Source of the DNA: Unio delphinus
Lineage: Eukaryota > Mollusca > Bivalvia > Unionida > Unionidae
Reading direction: 5' to 3'
Length of the DNA stretch: 64,000 bases
Assembly: GCA_029339505.1 (NCBI GenBank)
Contig: JAQISU010000164.1
Coordinates: 1,550,001 to 1,614,000, forward strand
Shown: positions 46,169-58,404 of the stretch, one piece after another
Layout: each line of letters starts with the position of its first letter
Position numbering within the stretch: the first letter of the stretch is position 1
The notes under the pieces: generated by a model
The model's database searches: none
Told to the model about the DNA's origin: nothing
Seen by the model: only the letters and a program-made list of their open reading frames with translations
Made by a program: the position numbers and the translations under genes

Positions 46169-47476
46169 GTAAATACACAAACACAGCGGCTTAAATCAAA
46201 TCAAAATACAAACATTTCTCCTTGCATATGTATCAAAGAACTTACAAGGTACCAAAATCACATTTTCCACCCATTCAATCGCTTTTTCAAACCAATGGTC
46301 TTAGCTTCATTTTTATGTAAACAATGAAAACTATTTTCAAAAATGTACAAATAAATCTCTTTAACTAATTTACAAGTCAAGTATGTAATACTACCGAAGA
46401 ACATTACTTCTGTAAGTTTTAAGAAACCTCTATTTTTGTGGAGGTAGGGGCACGTTTAATTCGTGTTGGGACTCTGATAGAAAAGGTTCGCTATAGACTG
46501 GTAATTGACTGATGAGTTGAATATGCAACACTATAGAGCTCTCGTTGGGAATGTTCGAGAGACATTGACTCATATGTTATGGGCCTGTTTTCACTTTCTG
46601 AGGTATAAATCTTGAGAAGCCTTTGCTTAGACAGATATAAAGAAACGATTCCTTTTACATGAAAACTACAGCAGAACATACACCACATTCCAATCCCTAA
46701 TCCTCCCCATCCAAAATTAAACTATTATTGACAGTCTTCCACGGAATAAATAAGCGTTTTAAATGCAGCATATTTTTCTTTTCTTCACTCATTTTGAAAT
46801 GTAATGAATTAAGAAACCAAGATTACAGCCTCTCGAATTGGTAAATTCAAAATGTGGGTTAATAATTACCTTTATGCAGCTAAAAAAAAGTACTAAAATT
46901 AACACAAAACAGTTACAAATTCTTTGATTTATTTTTCATCCCCGTTTAACAAAATGTATTGTCTCACATGTGTTATCAAGGGTAGGATAATAATGAAATT
47001 CGAATTGATAGAACAGTATATTTTACAACTACTAGGAGATGAATATTGTAGACAGACTGTAAGATGTTATTGGTATTTAAGAATAATATATAGTTATTTA
47101 ATCACGAGGCACCATTTTGATAACGCAATTCATAAATAAAGAAAGATAAGATTAGACATTAGACATGTGTAATCAGTTTGAATTATACCTTCAATATTTA
47201 TTTCATAATTATACGTAGAGTGCAATGAAGTGATACAAACTAAGACGTGATGGAATTAGATAAAAAAAAGTTGTAAAAAAAACTTTGATTTGTATTTGTA
47301 TCAGATATTGCGAATGCATATCATTGATTTGGTGTTGATGTGACTAAAAATAGTAATGACTATAAATACAAACATTGCCTCACGTTATGTCCCAACGAGA
47401 AAACGCGTGCGGTAAAAATCCTCTTCCTGGTTGTGACCTTTATTTTCACCGTGCTTTTAAGTAGCGCGGTGACATT

Positions 47477-47478
<2 letters not shown>
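46166..47478. other. Non-coding stretch; small hairpin at ~47449-47473
   Basis: CACCGTGCT-TTTAAGT-AGCGCGGTG is a 9-bp stem (one G-T pair) of unknown role. No gene is supported. Confidence 0.5.

Positions 47479-47513
<35 letters not shown>
47479..47513. repeat. (TG)n microsatellite
   Basis: About 17 TG dinucleotides. Confidence 0.97.
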
Positions 47514-47515
<2 letters not shown>

Positions 47516-47704
47516 ACAATTATGCTATAAAACTCTTTTTACATCGCCGAAGTGACAAATGAAAACTTGTTTCGGTTATAACAATTTAGATATAGTTTGA
47601 ATCGTGACTTCACATATGTGGATCTATGTAACCATCACGAAAGTTGCTTACGATAAAAATCTCGAGTTAACATGAGGCAATGGAATGTTGTTAATCATCC
47701 GTAC

Positions 47705-47948
47705 TAAGCCCCTTGTGGTCTAAAGCGCTCTCCGTTACGGATCATTGCCATCTCACCTCTGTCTGCGTGGGTTCGAGTCTCCGATTCGGCCAATGTGGGT
47801 ATGTGAGAAATGCTTGCCAGTAGCTTCTCGTGGGTCGGTGGTTCTTTTCAAGGTTCCTCCTCTACCATTAATACTGGCCGCTATGCATATCCTATCTTGT
47901 GCTGAAAAATGATGTAAAACCCTACAACAAGAACAACAACAACAACAA
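47705..47948 (+). mobile_element. tRNA-derived SINE, family S2, most complete copy
   Basis: Box A CTTGTGGTCTAAAGCGCTCT and box B GTGGGTTCGAGTCTCC lie in a tRNA-like head. The body follows: GCTTCTCGTGGGTCGGTGGT, TCCTCTACCATTAATACTGG and TATCTTGTGCTGAAAAATG. The tail is (CAA)n-type. This copy defines the order of blocks used to identify the other four. Confidence 0.9.
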
Positions 47949-48401
47949 CAGCTGCTTGTTCAAGACCTTTTCTGTTAGCTACATACATACAAAGTTTCGA
48001 TATAGAACGAAGTGAATAGAAATACACTGACTTGCGAAAGTGAATGAAAAGATGCATTCCATAGGGTGAACAAATGTTCCCCAGTTGTACCAAATTGTTT
48101 GCCTACAATTTGAGATGTTACAAATATGTTCCCTATTGCTTCCTTGGAAAGAATAAATTCTTCTTAAAACACTCCACATATATCGATGGTTAAAATACAG
48201 CTGTTAAATATTGAATTTTTCCTGAAAAAGTCTTAATTTAGCTGCAAGATATATTTGAGGATTTATATACATCTGCGAAAGTCCTTCATACTATTTTACA
48301 TGACTTAAACAGATTTTCAGGTGAATATATTTCAGCCTTAAGAGTTAGTGTTTATCTTTTCAGTTATTTCTATGTCAGTTCCAAATACCAACAATTGAGT
48401 G

Positions 48402-48590
48402 CAACCATTGTAATCAGCAATACACAATCATTGTAATCAGCAATACACAATCATTGTAATCAGCAATACACAATCATTGTAATCAGCAATACACAATCAT
48501 TGTAATCAGCCATACACAATCATTGTAATCAGCAATACACAATCATTGTAATCAGCAATACACAATCATTGTAATCAGCAATACACATGC
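48402..48590. repeat. 23-bp minisatellite, about 8 copies
   Basis: AATCATTGTAATCAGCAATA plus CAC, almost invariant. Confidence 0.97.
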
Positions 48591-50521
48591 ATGTTTACAG
48601 TGAGTACGATTATGTTTTCTGTCCACCCAAAAAGCTGGCATTCGAACATCTTGAAATCTAGTAAGATCCTAAAACAGTGTATGGAGCTGGAACTGGCACT
48701 AACTTTTTGTGACAGACATGCAATCATTAAAATATAAGCTCTATCTCATTTCCTAAACACTAAACACCCATTTCTAATGGGTTGATCTTTATTTTAATAA
48801 GCAACCTTCAACCTTATTGACAATTGATGACATGCATATTATATGTGCATAAGCCTGTATTATTTGTGAATAAATATACACTACACTAACGCATGCATAC
48901 AAACTATGCATGCATGTCTTCATGTTTGCTGAATCTTCAATAAATATGATACATAATGTACTGACAGTTATTATTTGTAATGTAATCAATATCCTCTATA
49001 ATAATAATAACAATCAGTAGGTTTTCTTTTTAATTATAACTTTGGTGGAATATTGGTATAAATCGTAATGAATGTATATAGATTTATTGTGAAAAGAGGG
49101 TAAGTGTTTTTCAACAACCAAAAACAAAGCTCACGAGGTCTATCAAAATGCGTATTCCACGCTGGCTCTTTTGTGACCTCACACTCTTATAGCTAACCTT
49201 CCGCTCGCGCTGTGTATACTAAGAACGGTAATTTGACATTGTTATATCCGGGAACTTTCAAAATATAAAACTATTAAGCGGAAAAACCTGTCACACTGTT
49301 TTCCGATCGTGTTTATAAACTTCTACTCAGCATGAGAATAAAAACGAGAAATAATACCTAGTGGTCTGTTTAGATCGGTTGAACAACTCCGACTTACGAC
49401 AACATATATGAAATTATCTAGTTATGTCCAGGTATGTGAGCTTTTTTATTATCTTTTTCTTCCTTATGTCAAAAAGAGAAGAGTACTGAATTTATACTCA
49501 GTGAAAGACCCCTATGGACACATACAAGCAGCGCAAGAGTGAATTCTTATTGTACGACAACGTGTAAGAGAAATAACATATCAGACTTTCAAACAACAGT
49601 ATACGATCAGTTTTTCTAATATGTCACAAGGTTAAGTATCAAATAGCATCCGTGGACGATCGCACCCTGGGGTGGGGTGGGGTGGGGGGCAAATGCCTAC
49701 CCCTGGATTTGCATCTATAATACTTAATAGCTCACCACTACATGGTTCTTCTCTCCCCGAAAATAATTATGTGGGTGCATCTGATAGTATTTATTAACAA
49801 GGAAACCTAAGTAGCATGACTAATCACAATATAATAGGAGAAAACGAAAGTAAAATGTATTCAAGGTGCATTGGAAAATTTTAATATGCAAAAAGAAATA
49901 AAAATAACAAAAACTGACTCGACTAACAAACAAAACCAGCCACTTAATAAGGAGCAAACCGGGTCCGGAACGTTCAGTTGAATGCCAACCAGACTGAAAG
50001 AACCGGGTATTTATATCCTTTTCGTTACTTTATGAATGGAACATTACATTTATTAATATGGGTTAGGAGATCGTTACATACGTTAGACTAACTTGTCCAT
50101 TTATTTCAGGAAAAATAATTGTTTACCACAGTACACCCCCACCCACCTAACTCCCCCACAACAATCCCCATTCCAGGATAAAACAGCTGGGGCCGGGATC
50201 TAAAACCCATCACTTTTACTAATTAATGAACGTGCATACTTTGGTCACGAAATGTGTAGATCCGCTAGTGTTTTTTTTTTACTTTGTACATGTCAAATTT
50301 TGTGGCACTCTCCCAGGTACCGGGAAAGATGAGACAAAAGCAAAGTCTTCTCAAACAAATTATTACTACATGGGCGATTCGTGTGAATTTCCACCTGTGT
50401 ATTTATTCACCTCTAAACGAAATTGTAACATTTTCTGTTGTTATTTGTTGACTCGCAGAACTACATGTTTAGGTCCACTTGGAAGACGTTATCTTCGTAG
50501 GTATTTGGTGTTACAATTTTT
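48591..50521. other. Non-coding stretch, nothing recognised
   Basis: A GGGGTGGGGTGGGGTGGGGG tract lies near 49670. The frame at 50226-50636 is partly microsatellite and shows no motif. Confidence 0.5.
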
Positions 50522-50571
50522 ATACATACATACATACATACATACATACATACATACATACATACATACAT
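50522..50571. repeat. (ACAT)n microsatellite
   Basis: About 12 tetramers. Confidence 0.97.
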
Positions 50572-50884
50572 ACGTCACAAAGAGAGTTATATTAGTTCAT
50601 GTACAAATATCTGATGTGCAGTTTGTGTTTTCATAAATTAATATTTTAAAAATTATTTCTCTCAAATACACGATAGCCTAAGGACATACACTGTGCATGA
50701 TGTAGTTTGGGTGTACTTTCAGTATACATGTGTACGCTCAAATGTGCTATCTTTTGTCTCCCATATTTACCTACATACGTACCCGTTACCCTGACCATCA
50801 ACAACTCTACGTCTGTCTGTCTGCCTTTCTCTGTGATATATTCGACGCTATTGAAGGACTTTTTGCATGGGTGAACGTTCTTTC

Positions 50885-51015
50885 TATTGACCGCATAACT
50901 ACTTACTTTCCGGGGTTTTCCTGGGTTCTTCCTCCACCAATAATACTGACCGCAATGCATAGCCTATCTTGTGCTGAAAAATGGCGTCAAACCGTACAAC
51001 AACAACAACAACAAC
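50885..51015 (+). mobile_element. tRNA-derived SINE, family S2, 5'-truncated, abutting the retroelement
   Basis: TTCTTCCTCCACCAATAATA, TATCTTGTGCTGAAAAATGG and CGTCAAACCGT are followed by a (ACA)n tail ending at 51015. The next base starts the 3'-truncated retroelement on the opposite strand. Confidence 0.85.
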
Positions 51016-53630
51016 CTTGGACACTACCCTGCAGTACTGTTGTAGTCAGACTGTTGGCTCTAGTGACATGGCCATACCATTTCAGCTTTCTCTCTTTGAC
51101 AGTGTTGAGGAGGTCTTCATAATGGCCTACTTTGTGCCTGATAGTGTTACAAACTTCGTCATTTGTGATGTTATCCATGTAAGAGATGCCAAATATGGTT
51201 CTGTAGCATTTTATTTCAAGTGCCTGGATTCTTCGTTGTAATTCTGCTGTCAGGGTCCAGGTCTCACATGAATACAGAAATATTGAGATGACTAGTGCTC
51301 TCAATAGTATGATTTTAGTTTTCAGACAGATTTTCTTGTCTTGCCAGATGGGTCTTAGCTTTGACATAGCTGCTGTTGTTTGTGCTGCTCTTGACAAAAT
51401 CTTTGCTCTTGATCCCTCTTCAGCGATTATGGAACCAAGATATTTGAATTGGCCCACTGTTTCCAGTTCCGATCCTCTGACTTTAATCTTGGTTGAGATT
51501 TGTTTGCCACAATTTGTCATCAGCTTTGTCTTCTCGGCACTTATCTGCATGTCAAATCTGGAAGATGTTTCATCCAGGTTCTTCACTAAGGTGGCAAGCT
51601 CATCTTCACTGCCTGCCAGCGGAGGTTGGTGATGTTACGTCCTCCGATGCTGACTGTCCCACGGTGGTTTTCCCGGGCTTCACTCATGATGCTCTCTAAG
51701 TAGATGTTGAAAAGCGTGGGTGACAGGAGACAGCCTTGCCGTACTCCAACTGTTGTCTTGAACCAGTCCCCCACAGAACCTTGAGCAGTTACTGCACTGG
51801 TAGCCTTGGCATCTAGTTGCTTGATGCTGTTGGTCAACTTTCGACCCATGTTGTACTCCTTCATTGTGGCCCACAATGTTTCATGCCACACTCTGTCAAA
51901 AGCCTTATTTAAATCGACGAACACATGATAGATGTCTTGTTGATGTTGTGAGTACTTTTCATACAGAACCCTAAGATTGAATATTTGTTCTGTTGTGATT
52001 CTTCCACTCCGGAACCCTGCCTGTTCTTCAGCGATTATTTCTTCTGCTTGTGGGTTCAGTCTGTTCAAGATGATCTTCAGCATCACCTTACTAGCATGGC
52101 TGATCAAACGGATAGGTCTGTAATTTTGGAACAGCTGGAGATTGCCGTTTTTGGGGAGTGTTATAATCAGTGACTGGGTCCACTTATTGGCCATTCACCT
52201 ATCTGCCAGATCTTGTTGCAAAATTGTGTTAGTAGCTCTATCACTGATCCCCCCATTCTTGATAAGTTCAACTGGGATGTTGTCTACTCCAGCTGCATTC
52301 CCATTCTTTAGTGCTCTTATTGCTGACTCAACCTCTTCTTTGAAAATGGGGAAATCATCATCATTTGTGGAGTTTGGAACTTCAAGCACCTCTGGGTCTC
52401 CTGTGGACGGATGGTTGTAGAGTTCTTTACAATAAACAGTTCCTCTTTCTGCAATGTCACTTGCTTCTGTGAGGCATGTTCCATTTTCGTCTTGAATGGT
52501 ACTGACTCTTGGTTGCTTCTGTCTGGTGAGGTCTTTCACAATTTGCAATGCCTTTTTGCTGTTATTCTTTATCAGTCTGCTCTCTATTTCTGTGCACTTT
52601 TATCCAATCCAATCTTCTGTTGCTTTCTTTAAGTTTTTTTCTGATATTCTTGTTTATTTCGCGGTACTTCACTGACGCTGTTGTGTGTCTGGTGTTTTTG
52701 AGGTCTGTTCGGGCATCACACAAATTCAGAATCTCTTCTGTAACCTAGGTTTTTGTTTCTTTGGGCGATGGAGGCCAATTATGTCCTTGGCATCTGTTGT
52801 CATGACTGTGTTGAAAGTGCCTGTCATCACTTTAACATTAACATCCATCACCAGATGTGAAGCAAATTTTCCTCCAATTGTGGCTTGGAATGACTTGCAG
52901 ATGTTAGGGTCCTTTAGTTGTTCGAGGTTGAATTTGAATCTGATTTTCTTTGGCTTGTCAATTTTCTTCAATCTCACTCGGAAGTTCATAATCACAAGGT
53001 CGTGATCACTCCCAACATCAGCACCTGGGAATGTTCTTGCTTTTGTTCTATTGATGCCAGATCGGTAACGGTTTTGAACCAGTATGTAATCGATCTGGTT
53101 ATGATGGGTTCCATTTGGTGCATGCCATGTCCAGAATCGTGAAGCTTTATGTTGGCCCAGGGTGTAGGCTACTACCAAGTTGTTGTAGCTTGCGAACTCG
53201 AGCAGCCGTCTCCCTCTTTCATTGGTAAGCTCATTGCAAGAAGGTCCACAATGATAACCCCAGTCTTTTAGAGCATCTTTGCCAACTTTGGCATTCCAGT
53301 CTCCTTGGATGATGAGGATGTCTTGTTTTACTTTCCATGTTTATTATACCCTGGAGTTTGTTGTAAAATTCCGCTCTTCTTCATCATCGTGATCATTAGT
53401 TGGAGCATAGACTTGGATAATTGTGATGTTAAAGGGAGATGCTTTCAGACGAATGGAGATGATTCTGCTAGATATGGGGCGACATTCAAGCACAGATCAC
53501 TTGATGGCTTTGTTTACAAGGAAGCCTACAACATTTATGGATTTGTCCAACTCTCCACGATCGTATAATATATCCCCTTCTTCAGTTTGGTGTTCTCCTA
53601 GGGCTTTCCATCTTACTTCACAGAGTCCAA
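51016..53630 (-). pseudogene. Dead endonuclease/reverse-transcriptase non-LTR retrotransposon
   Basis: On the - strand the order is: apurinic-type endonuclease (LGLCEVRWKALGEH near 53610; HHNQIDYILVQNRY and VGSDHDLVIMNF in 52726-53178), linker, reverse transcriptase (IIAEEQAGFRSGR, FVDLNKAFDRVWH, VGVRQGCLLSPTLFNIY in 51586-52194), then a C-terminal region (LYSCETWTLTAELQRR, ERKLKWYGHVTR) to 51017. Copying runs by target-primed reverse transcription in intact relatives. Breaks seen: TGA near 53500, a frameshift near 53365, stops between 52726 and 52549, an in-frame TGA at 52195-52197, and loss of about 22 nt after ITNLR (near 51610) that removes the catalytic F/Y-A-D-D segment. The 5' end is lost in (TACA)n and the 3' end meets a SINE. 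The clade (RTE-, CR1- or related) is not settled. Confidence 0.92.
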
Positions 53631-53631
53631 G

Positions 53632-53703
53632 TATACATACATACATACATACATACATACATACATACATACATACATACATACATACATACATACATAC
53701 ATG
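53632..53703. repeat. (TACA)n microsatellite at the retroelement's 5' break
   Basis: About 17 tetramers. It lies immediately against the truncated endonuclease reading frame. Confidence 0.97.
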
Positions 53704-54885
53704 CATGCATGCAGGCTAAAACTGATGTCGTGCAGTATCAGGAGTGTGAACAGGTATCTGAATAAGATCATTGCTGAGTTATACATAAAATGACTTAAGT
53801 AACAATGATTGGCGGGTGTTATTCTGGGCGGGATGACTCGAACTCTATTAGGTATTGATTAAGCTTCGCGTAAGAATACAGGGCTTCATTTTGCTTGCGA
53901 TTCCATACTGGACGCATAATCTCCTTATTATTAAATAGTCGCAAAACTGACATTTTAAATACGAACGACGAGTACTCAAGTTGGACGTGGAATTCCGTTA
54001 CAAACATGAATGATGTTGTACATATCTAAAATGTAAGGACAAACTGAGCTACACGTGCGTTACTATGAACGTATTGGAAACAACCAGAGTCTAGCTGATA
54101 TTAGTCAAACAATAAACATCATCTCTAGATCATAACTATACACATGCTCTAGAGTAATTTAATAAACACATAACCGAATTGTATCTGTTGTAATGCAGAC
54201 AAACTCGCCTGAGTTATGGAAACAATTATTTAGCCATTGTCTACGTTTACAGAGTTAAAAATTGGTGGGTATAAGCACCTATCTGACAACATCTTTCTTT
54301 GAGCCAGATATTGTAGCTGGAAGCTTTGGCACGATATAACATGCAACGTGTTGTTGTGCCGTTATCTATCAACAATGCTGAACTACCTCAACTGAAAAAT
54401 AATGTTATAATATTCTTTATGATATCGTTTTAACTCTAACTTAACTAAAGATAAATCGTTTCTATCCAATACCGTGATAGTTGTGTAATACAGTTTATAT
54501 ATACAAGAATGACTTCAGGATAAACATGTAAGCATATCAACAATGCCATCTGTGTAAACCTCACTGATATAAATTGAATCAATAGATTATTTTATCGAAA
54601 GCAGACAAGCAAATGGTAAAAGCACAAACAGACAGGAATTGTAGAGAAAATTGTTCAACAATTTTTTTTTATCAATATATGATCACAGTAAAGATTTTCA
54701 TTAAGAAATATGAAACATGATATAAAAAAACATAATCCATTCTTCGTGGTTACTTGCGATACCCGTCATATGTACTCCTGACCATACTAATAAAGCGTGT
54801 AAGCGGTCATGGTAGATGAGTTTCTCCTTTAATTTCTGCCACGGGAAAAAATGTTTGAATTGAATTTATAGTATTGTTCCATATC

Positions 54886-54886
<1 letters not shown>
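53704..54886. other. Non-coding stretch, nothing recognised
   Basis: AT-rich sequence with no supported gene or repeat family. Confidence 0.55.
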
Positions 54887-54977
<91 letters not shown>

Positions 54978-55075
54978 TGTATGTATGTATGTATGTATGT
55001 ATGTATGTATGTATGTACGTACGTACGTACGTACGTACGTACGTACGTACATACATACATACATACATACATACT
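54887..55075. repeat. Compound self-complementary microsatellite
   Basis: (TA)n to about 54950, (TGTA)n to about 55015, (CGTA)n to about 55050, then (CATA)n to about 55075. (TGTA)n and (CATA)n are reverse complements, and (CGTA)n is self-complementary, so the right part forms a near-perfect palindrome. Confidence 0.95.
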
Positions 55076-55777
55076 TGCTTGTTAGTACGAAACTTATGAA
55101 TAGAATTGTAACTGTACATATGCAAATTAAAAACCCATACTATTATCTCAAACTGGCTTGCTTGCAGGAAAGAGTCACGAAATCAAATCTCTCGCAGAAG
55201 ATTTGTATAGAAATTGTCATATGATGTACTGAAATGCTATTAATATAAGGTTTAATTCTAGTGCTGTTTTGTCTTAAGTAAGCTTTGCAAACCATTGTCG
55301 GCATTGACAACTACAGGAATACTATTCTTCCATACTAATACAACATGACTGGGTTGTCTGCGTCTGAGGTAAAAGCAACAATTTATTGATTTGAAATGAT
55401 TCTTAACATCATGAGGATGTCTGGGTTACTTACGATGGTACATATTCACGCCATATATATTTTTATTTCAAGTTAGCAACGATTACAAGCATGACTAAAA
55501 AGCCAAACATCATTGTTTACATACTTTTCCAATTATTTAATCACTTACGTAAAATATATTTCTCTGTACAAAGTGTCTAAGATCTATCGAAATTCAAAAA
55601 GGCTTCACCCATATCTATATTGGTTCACGTTTAAAATTAATTTCTATCATAGTTTTGTTGACTGATTTTCTTTCATCCTTTTATTTTCATTTTGTGATAA
55701 TCATTAGAGCAGCAAGGAAATGACATGTCTGTATAACTTAATATTTTTTTCACCCCAGAATTAAACCAGAATAAACC

Positions 55778-57781
55778 ATGGAAGACGTACACAAAAATAT
55801 ACTCCGGAAAAACCACTGCTGTATAGTGGACACACTTGACCTTTCTGGAAGCAAGGTACTGGATGTACTGCGGGAAGATGATGTTATCAGTTCTGATGAA
55901 CAGAGTGAGATTTTGTCAAAAGCGTTCAAACGAGACCAAAATGCGAATCTTCTGTCAGTTTTGAAAAGAAAGAGTCCATCAAAAAAACCTTTCGAGACTT
56001 TCCTCAAAGCACTTCAACCAGAATACGATTTTATAGTTCAAGCTCTCCGGACAAACGAAAATAAGCATGAAAATTGCGAATACCAGATGGACATTGAGAC
56101 GAAGTGCTACTACTGTCTGCTAAAACAAAATCTTAATCCAAATCATTTGTCCCACATCTTGTACGAAAAGGAGGTTATTTCAGACGACGATGTTGAAGAA
56201 TTAAACAAAAATGATATATCTAGACATGACAGAGTTTGCAAATTACTTACGATTTTGCGAGAACATCCTAATCAAGAGTTTGTGTCTAAACAGTTTCGTT
56301 CAAGTCTAAAAGCCAAATATGAGCATCTTTTGACCGCTGGGGACGATGACGGAATGGACTACTATCTGACCTGTCGATGTCACGACAATATAAAGGCGAA
56401 GGTTAGGATAAAAGGAAATTTAGGACGTCAAACGCTGTCGAGAGAATTATGTTGGGCGTCTGATTCCAAAAGTCGTACTGCCATGGACATTATCGAAAAA
56501 GAACCAGGTCAAAGCACTTTTAATAGAACACATGAAAAAAGTTTAACTTTTGGACTAAATATCACAGACACTTGTGATGGTATAAAAGATAAGATTGCTA
56601 TTAGAAAGGAACGAAACACGCCAAAGAGAAACTTGAGTCCTTTGCTCCAAGCAGAATCATATCACGATGAGCGGATAAACGTTACAAGAAGAAAAGTCAT
56701 CGCCGTGCGAGAGAAAAGCGAAGTGTATGAACCAAGATCATCAAAGTGTCTATCAAAATCGTATTGCCAAAAGTATCCATCTCAAAATCTACTCGTGAGA
56801 CCAATACCAATGGTTCTATCAAACAATAAAATGCTTATGCGTAAAAGTGCAAAACTGTGGAATATTCTTTATGGTATGATGGCAAGGGGTGAATGGGATA
56901 AATTTAACAGCTTTTTCAGTGAAGGGTTGGAAAAACTTGATAATGTAGACTTAAGGATTCAACTATATCAAAGTAATATGTCTTCTTGTACGTTTTACAG
57001 AAGTGATCCAGCCAAAGCGCAAGACATGTTCGAAAAAGCAATGGAACTTGTTCCAAAAACTTCTATGCCAACTTGGCATTTGGGGAGGATTCTACCTTTG
57101 AAGGTTGAGATATATGTCCAGAAAATGAAATTCAGCGATGCGTCTAGTTTAATAGAACAAGCTCACCAAGCCGTGACATTGCTAAGTCCGTGCATACCAA
57201 CTGGAAATGTGTATTTTTTTCAAGGACTATATCTGAGTACGCTTCTTCGATGCACAAGACGCGACACACAGTCGGCAGCATCAATTGTCGAAAGGGTGAA
57301 GCAATGTTTCCTCGCTGCTATTCAACACTACGAACAAGACACATTATTAGCTGTAAAGCCCATTATTGGACAGGTATACCTGTTTCTAGCTCTTTTCTCT
57401 CTTGGCGTAGACTATAAGAGCAGATATTACCAAACCCACAATGCGTGCGCAAACGACATCAAAATGGCTCAACACTATCTGGACCTTTTTGAAAGCTGTT
57501 GTTGGGAAGATTCGACAAACTGGTCTCAAATGCTGTTTTTCATCGCACGTGGAGAACAGTTTAAACAGATGAAAAACTTAAAGAGATCCATTGATTATTT
57601 CAAACATGCAAGGAAGTGTTCCGTCTTAGGTAACTTCAATGAGCAGCGTGGATTTATCGACAATACTATACAGTTGATCGAAGAGAAGCTGAATGAACGA
57701 GATCTAATACAGTGTTCGCAGCTTCATTCTTCTGACACCATATTACAGAGCTTAATGGAGATTTCAGATGATTCTAAATAA
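55778..57781 (+). CDS. Tandem-CARD protein with helical TPR-like C-terminal half (667 aa)
   Basis: A single uninterrupted 668-codon frame starts at a good Kozak context (AAACCATGG). Residues ~5-95 read as a CARD-like six-helix domain (NHCCIVDTLDLSGSKVLDVL, REDDVISSDEQSEIL, NANLLSVLKRKSPSKKPFET F). Residues ~100-190 repeat the pattern (YYCLLKQNLNPNHLSHIL, VISDDDVEELNK, RVCKLLTILREHPNQEFVSK). Residues ~190-345 are a polar linker. Residues ~350-640 are helical with TPR-like spacing (DPAKAQDMFEKAMELVP, FSDASSLIEQAHQAV, NLKRSIDYFKHARKC). CARDs mediate homotypic signalling contacts in cell-death and innate-immune complexes, and TPR arrays bind partners, so an adaptor role in the cytosol is inferred. 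There is no caspase, NACHT or kinase domain. One intact exon of this length suggests retroposition or a lineage-specific duplicate. Confidence 0.85.
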   Translation: MEDVHKNILRKNHCCIVDTLDLSGSKVLDVLREDDVISSDEQSEILSKAFKRDQNANLLSVLKRKSPSKKPFETFLKALQPEYDFIVQALRTNENKHENCEYQMDIETKCYYCLLKQNLNPNHLSHILYEKEVISDDDVEELNKNDISRHDRVCKLLTILREHPNQEFVSKQFRSSLKAKYEHLLTAGDDDGMDYYLTCRCHDNIKAKVRIKGNLGRQTLSRELCWASDSKSRTAMDIIEKEPGQSTFNRTHEKSLTFGLNITDTCDGIKDKIAIRKERNTPKRNLSPLLQAESYHDERINVTRRKVIAVREKSEVYEPRSSKCLSKSYCQKYPSQNLLVRPIPMVLSNNKMLMRKSAKLWNILYGMMARGEWDKFNSFFSEGLEKLDNVDLRIQLYQSNMSSCTFYRSDPAKAQDMFEKAMELVPKTSMPTWHLGRILPLKVEIYVQKMKFSDASSLIEQAHQAVTLLSPCIPTGNVYFFQGLYLSTLLRCTRRDTQSAASIVERVKQCFLAAIQHYEQDTLLAVKPIIGQVYLFLALFSLGVDYKSRYYQTHNACANDIKMAQHYLDLFESCCWEDSTNWSQMLFFIARGEQFKQMKNLKRSIDYFKHARKCSVLGNFNEQRGFIDNTIQLIEEKLNERDLIQCSQLHSSDTILQSLMEISDDSK

Positions 57782-58046
57782 TTTGACAATTTACGATTCT
57801 TTGTGCAGAGATCAGGTGACCGTTTCTTTTTTGACAATCGAGAATGGTCCACTGCTACAATTTGAAATCGCCGTTCCTGCACAGAACGTCCCATGTTCAT
57901 TTACCGCTACAAGAGCAAAAGACCAATGTATCAAGATCGTAATTCCAAAACAATCCACGCAAAGACGATTCATAAAAGCTACGCTTAGATTATTCGAGCA
58001 GACTTGTGTACATGGTGTTACAAGCCCGATTCTAATGTATTGGTAA
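57768..58046 (+). other. 92-codon frame overlapping the CARD gene stop
   Basis: An ATG inside the last codons (57768) opens a +1-frame reading that includes TVSFLTIENGPLLQFEIAVP and KIVIPKQSTQRRFIKATLRL. TTTACGATTCTTTGTGCAG at about 57789-57807 could be a splice acceptor. It may be plain 3' UTR, an alternative C-terminal exon or a former coding part lost through a frameshift. It is not called a gene. Confidence 0.3.
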
Positions 58047-58081
58047 TATTGTAAGCAACTGATTAAAAAATAAAAAATAAA

Positions 58082-58228
<147 letters not shown>

Positions 58229-58404
58229 GCAGAGAAATCAGAAATAGTCTGTCACTAAACAAAGGACTCTGTGAGGACAACAGTGGTGTGTACTCTAGCA
58301 ATAGCTGGTATGCTGACCCATTAAACTCTGCAGTAAGTAGCTGTAGATAAAAATATCGCCTTATATGATATCAGTCTGGACCAGAATCTACCGAGAAACC
58401 TGTC

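Larger units (their letters stand above)
55759..58081 (+). other. Transcribed exon of the CARD-protein gene (inferred limits)
   Basis: TATTTTTTTCACCCCAG|AATT at 55757-55759 looks like a 3' splice site 19 bp before the start codon, suggesting a 5' non-coding exon upstream. AATAAA hexamers at 58069-58074 and 58076-58081 follow the stop. From 55076 to 55758 no coding sequence was recognised. Confidence 0.45.
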
